In this document: positions 36,017-38,783 of the stretch, in pieces
How the letters are laid out: each line of letters begins with the position of its first letter
How positions within the stretch are numbered: the first letter of the stretch is position 1
Origin: Tepidimonas aquatica
Lineage (GTDB): Bacteria; Pseudomonadota; Gammaproteobacteria; Burkholderiales; Burkholderiaceae_C
DNA length: 38,783 nucleotides
Direction: 5' to 3'
Assembly: GCF_007556585.1 (NCBI RefSeq)
Contig: NZ_VJNA01000025.1
Location: 1-38,783, forward strand
The notes under the pieces: generated by a model
The model's database searches: none
The model's input: only the letters and a program-made list of their open reading frames with translations
Told to the model about the DNA's origin: nothing
Made by a program: the position numbers and the translations under genes

Positions 36017-37372
36017 ATCGAGGCGCTGGCGTACTACGACACCCTGACGGGCCTGGCCAACCGCCGTCTGCTGCTGGACCGCATCGACCAAGCCCTGCGG
36101 CTGGCGCGCCGCCACCGCCGTTGGGGCGCGGTGCTGTTCATCGATTTGGACTTGTTCAAGGGCATCAACGACACCTACGGCCACGACGCTGGCGACGCCG
36201 TGCTGCGCGCCATGGGCGAACGGTTGCGCGCGACGCTGCGCGAACAGGACACCCCCGGCCGTCTGGGCGGCGATGAGTTTTTGGTGCTGCTGCCCGCGGA
36301 GCACGCCCAGCGCGACGCCGCCGCGGTGGCCGCCCGGCGCGTGGCCGACAAACTGATGGCGGTGCTGCCGCAGCCGATCGACTGGCAGGGCCACACATTG
36401 GCGCTGACGCTCAGCATCGGCATCGCGCTGTACGGTGACGCCGAAGACCCGGAGGTCGACCAAGACGACACTCAGGTTGACTCCGCGCAAGCGCTGCTCA
36501 AAGCGGCTGACCTGGCCATGTACAGCGTCAAGCAGGCGGGCCGCAACGGTGTGGCGTTCTTCGACCCGGCCATGGAAGCCGCGGTCCAGCAGCGCCACCA
36601 GATGCAACGCGACCTGGCCGCCGCCATCGACGCTGGCGAGCTGCGCCTGTACCTGCAACCCCAGGTGGACCCACAAGGCCGCATCGTCGGCGCCGAAGCG
36701 CTGCTGCGCTGGCAGCGCGCCGACGGCACGCTGGTGCCGCCGGGCGCCTTCATCCCACTGGCCGAGGAAACCGGCCTGATCCTGCTGTTGGGCCGCTGGG
36801 TGCTGCACGAGGCCGCACGCCTGCTGCAACAATGGCAGGCGGACCCGCGCCTGGCACGCCTGCGCGTGGCCATCAACGTCAGCCCACGCCAGTTCCGCGA
36901 GCCCGACTTTGCCCAGCAAGTGCTGGCGGCCGTGCGCAACCACGCGGTGTCGCCCGATCGGCTGGAGCTGGAAATCACCGAATCGGTCTTTCTGGACAAC
37001 ATCGACACCGCGCGCGGCGCGCTGCGCACGCTGGACGACGCCGGCGTGGCGCTGGCGCTGGACGACTTTGGCACCGGTTACTCGTCGCTGGCGTATTTGG
37101 CCGAGCTGCCCTTCGACGTCATCAAGATCGACCAGCGCTTCGTGGCGCGGCTGCAAAATCCCACGCGGCAAGACGAGGCGATCGTCGCCACCATCCTGGC
37201 GCTGGGCCGACGGCTGCGCATGCAGGTGCTGGCCGAAGGGGTGGAAACCGCCGCGCAGGAAGCCTCCCTGCTCACCCACGGCTGCCACCTGCTGCAGGGC
37301 TACCGCTACGGCCGCCCGATGCCGCGCGAGCAGTTCGAAGCCCTGGTGCTCAGCCAGCCTGACGAGGGCTGA
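36017..37372 (+). pseudogene. GGDEF-EAL C-terminal part of the same interrupted protein
   Basis: In frame with the upstream half. The open frame begins IEALAYYDTLTGLANRRLL, the normal start of a GGDEF domain, just after the TAG. Numbering the readthrough product, GGDEF is at 563-567 with an RxxD site (REQD) before it, and the EAL motif (GAEALLRW) is at 706-708. VAINVSPRQFREPDF, DDFGTGYSSLAYLAELPFDV and LLQGYRYGRPMP follow. Both catalytic motifs are intact, so decay is recent if real. The nearest in-frame start is GTG at 36131 (VLFIDLDLFKGIN), which has no clear ribosome-binding site and would delete the first part of the cyclase, so an independent functional gene is less likely than readthrough or error. 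Confidence 0.8.
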
Positions 37373-37418
37373 CGCCACCCGCCGCCCGGGCCCGTGCGCG
37401 ATGCCGCACAATGGCGGG

Positions 37419-38783
37419 GTGAGCATCCCGACCGCCTTTTTGCAGGACCTGCTGGCGCGCGCCGACATCGTCGAGGTCGTCGGCCGCCACGTGGCGCTGC
37501 GCAAAAGCGGGGCCAACTTCGTCGGCCTGTGCCCGTTCCACACCGAAAAATCGCCTTCGTTCACGGTCAGCCCGGCCAAGCAGTTCTACCACTGCTTTGG
37601 CTGCGGCGCGCACGGCAACGCCATCGACTTTTTGATGGCGCACACGGGCGCCGGCTTTCGGGACGCCGTGCACGAGCTGGCTGCGCAACTGGGACTGAGC
37701 GTGCCCGACGAGGCGCAAGACCCGGCCACGCGCGCACGCGCCGCCGCCGAGCGTCGCCAGCAGCAAACCCTCAGCGAACGCCTGGCACAGGCCGCGCGCG
37801 CGTACCAGGCGCAACTGAAGGCCAGCCCGCGCGCCATCGAGTACCTGAAAGGCCGCGGCCTCACCGGCGTCATCGCCAAGGCCTACGGCCTGGGTTACGC
37901 CCCGGCGCAGCGGCGCTTTTTGTCCACCGTCTTTGCCGACTACCAGGACGAAGGGCTGGTGCAGTGTGGGCTGGTGGTGGCCACCGACGAGGGCGACGGC
38001 GGCACACGCCGCCACGACCGCTTCCGCGACCGCATCATGTTCCCCATCCGCAACGTCAAGGGCGAGGTGGTCGGCTTTGGCGGGCGCGTGCTCGACGGCG
38101 GCGAGCCCAAATACCTCAACTCCCCGGAAACGCCGCTGTTTCACAAGGGCGAGGAACTGTACGGCCTCTTCGAGGCCCGCCAAGCCATCCGCCAAGCCGG
38201 CTGCGCGCTGGTGGTGGAAGGCTACATGGACGTGGTGGCGCTGGCCCAGCACGGTATCGGCCACGCCGTGGCCACGCTGGGCACCGCCTGCACACCGCAG
38301 CATGTGCGCAAGCTGCTGCGCTTCACCGAGCACGTGGTGTTTGCCTTCGACGGCGACGCCGCTGGCCGGCGCGCCGCGCTGCGTGCGCTGCAGGCGGCGC
38401 TGCCGTGGGCCAGCGACACGCGCACCTTCCGCTTTTTGTTTTTACCGCCCGAGCACGACCCCGACAGCTTTGTGCGCACGCTGGGCGCCGACGCGCTGCA
38501 CGCCGCGCTGCGCGACGCGGTGCCGCTGAGCCGCTTCGTGCTGCAGGCCGCGGCCGACGGCTGCGACCTCGACAGCGCCGAGGGGCGCGCCCGCGCCACC
38601 GCCCAGGCCCGCCCGCTGTGGGAGGCTCTGCCCGAAGGGGCGCTGAAGCGCCAACTGCTGCACGAGCTGGCCCAGCTGGCCGCGCTGGACGTGCGCGACC
38701 TGCAGCAACTGTGGTCCCCCGTACCGGGCACGGCCGCGCGCACGCGCGGCCGTGCCCGGTACGGGGGACCACAGTTGCTGCAG
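37419..38783 (+). CDS. dnaG: DNA primase (3' end missing)
   Basis: 455 codons are inside the window. Synthesises RNA primers at the replication fork. The CHC2 zinc finger is C38-x2-H41...C59-x2-C62 (LCPFHTEKSPSFTV, YHCFGCGAHGNAIDF). The primase core has GFGGRVLDGGEPKYLNSPET, and the TOPRIM acidic residues are E267 (VVEGYMDVVAL) and D311/D313 (AFDGDAAGRR), followed by PPEHDPDSFVR. I choose GTG at 37419 because homologues start near SIPTAFLQDLLARADIVEVV; an in-frame ATG at 37401 would add six residues. The last 14 codons (from about 38743) lie in the second arm of a terminal foldback and are probably not genuine. The DnaB-binding C-terminal domain is missing. Confidence 0.93.
   Translation, partial: MSIPTAFLQDLLARADIVEVVGRHVALRKSGANFVGLCPFHTEKSPSFTVSPAKQFYHCFGCGAHGNAIDFLMAHTGAGFRDAVHELAAQLGLSVPDEAQDPATRARAAAERRQQQTLSERLAQAARAYQAQLKASPRAIEYLKGRGLTGVIAKAYGLGYAPAQRRFLSTVFADYQDEGLVQCGLVVATDEGDGGTRRHDRFRDRIMFPIRNVKGEVVGFGGRVLDGGEPKYLNSPETPLFHKGEELYGLFEARQAIRQAGCALVVEGYMDVVALAQHGIGHAVATLGTACTPQHVRKLLRFTEHVVFAFDGDAAGRRAALRALQAALPWASDTRTFRFLFLPPEHDPDSFVRTLGADALHAALRDAVPLSRFVLQAAADGCDLDSAEGRARATAQARPLWEALPEGALKRQLLHELAQLAALDVRDLQQLWSPVPGTAARTRGRARYGGPQLLQ
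38700..38783. repeat. Perfect inverted repeat at the right end
   Basis: Bases 38700-38740 and 38743-38783 are exact reverse complements: 41 bp per arm around a 2-base loop (CA). The repeat ends exactly at the last base of the window and lies within the dnaG frame. That position strongly suggests a foldback or assembly artefact at a contig end, although a natural G/C-rich hairpin near 38730-38752 may have triggered it. Confidence 0.95.

Noticed and set aside
36131-37372. Independent GGDEF-EAL gene starting at GTG 36131
   Set aside because: That start removes the first helix and the DxLTGL motif of the cyclase, and no ribosome-binding site is evident; the frame is continuous with the upstream half apart from one stop codon.
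34346-37579. Minus-strand frame of 1077 codons opposite the GGDEF-EAL sensor
   Set aside because: Its composition is that of a shadow frame and the plus strand has clear catalytic motifs. It does not explain the amber codon.
1-38783. CRISPR arrays, prophage genes, toxin-antitoxin or restriction systems
   Set aside because: No regularly spaced repeats, integrase, phage structural genes or defence-type domains were seen. The only mobile DNA is the IS fragment at the left edge.

Overview
The window looks like one whole draft contig from a high-GC betaproteobacterium of the order Burkholderiales, probably Comamonadaceae-like. This is inferred from gene content and codon use (strong G/C third positions), from an EarP/EF-P(Arg32) pair, a phasin, and surE-pcm-nlpD next to rlmD; no rRNA is present to fix the taxon. 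The left end cuts into an insertion sequence. The right end runs into a perfect foldback inside dnaG. Both are typical contig breaks. Gene density is very high, with many ATGA/TGATG overlaps; the longest gene-free gap is about 155 bp (31558-31713), and it holds a terminator and an operator-like palindrome.

Region by region. 1-125: end of an IS5-like element (minus). 125-4146 (minus): surE-pcm-nlpD-rlmD, a coupled stress/repair/envelope operon without the rpoS that often follows nlpD. 4249-6809 (plus): a quinone oxidoreductase-like MDR enzyme, then a TPP riboswitch controlling an SSS-family symporter. 6758-15110 (minus): sugar nucleotidyltransferase, tRNA-His, ppiD, tRNA-Val, hupB, tartrate/D-malate dehydrogenase, EamA transporter, pgsA and uvrC. 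15109-17869 (plus): earP, efp and a LOG-family protein; earP and uvrC start codons overlap divergently. 17827-25276 (minus): a complete six-gene Mrp Na+/H+ antiporter with fused A and B subunits, preceded by a second, unrelated putative Na+/H+ antiporter. 25358-28588 (minus): compact operon of histone-deacetylase-like amidohydrolase, thioesterase, nitroreductase and 2-hydroxyacid dehydrogenase. 28710-29294 (plus): phasin with its own strong promoter and terminator. 29403-30374 (minus) and 30481-31557 (plus): a patatin lipoprotein and an iron-type periplasmic binding protein, divergent around a Fur-box-like site. 31714-32472 (plus): an SDR behind a LiuR-like palindrome. 32612-37372 (plus): a c-di-GMP block of a diguanylate cyclase, a small Tat-type lipoprotein, and a PhnD-PAS-GGDEF-EAL sensor broken by one in-frame amber codon. 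37419-end (plus): dnaG, incomplete.

How the genes work together: most of the window is housekeeping (translation, DNA repair and replication, phospholipid synthesis, protein folding). The accessory interest lies in ion homeostasis (about 7.4 kb of antiporter genes), thiamine- and iron-linked transport control, and the c-di-GMP cluster. The best candidate for something undescribed is the translationally coupled Tat-lipoprotein plus periplasmic-binding-protein GGDEF/EAL sensor, with its amber interruption. All calls come from reading the sequence; no database search was run.
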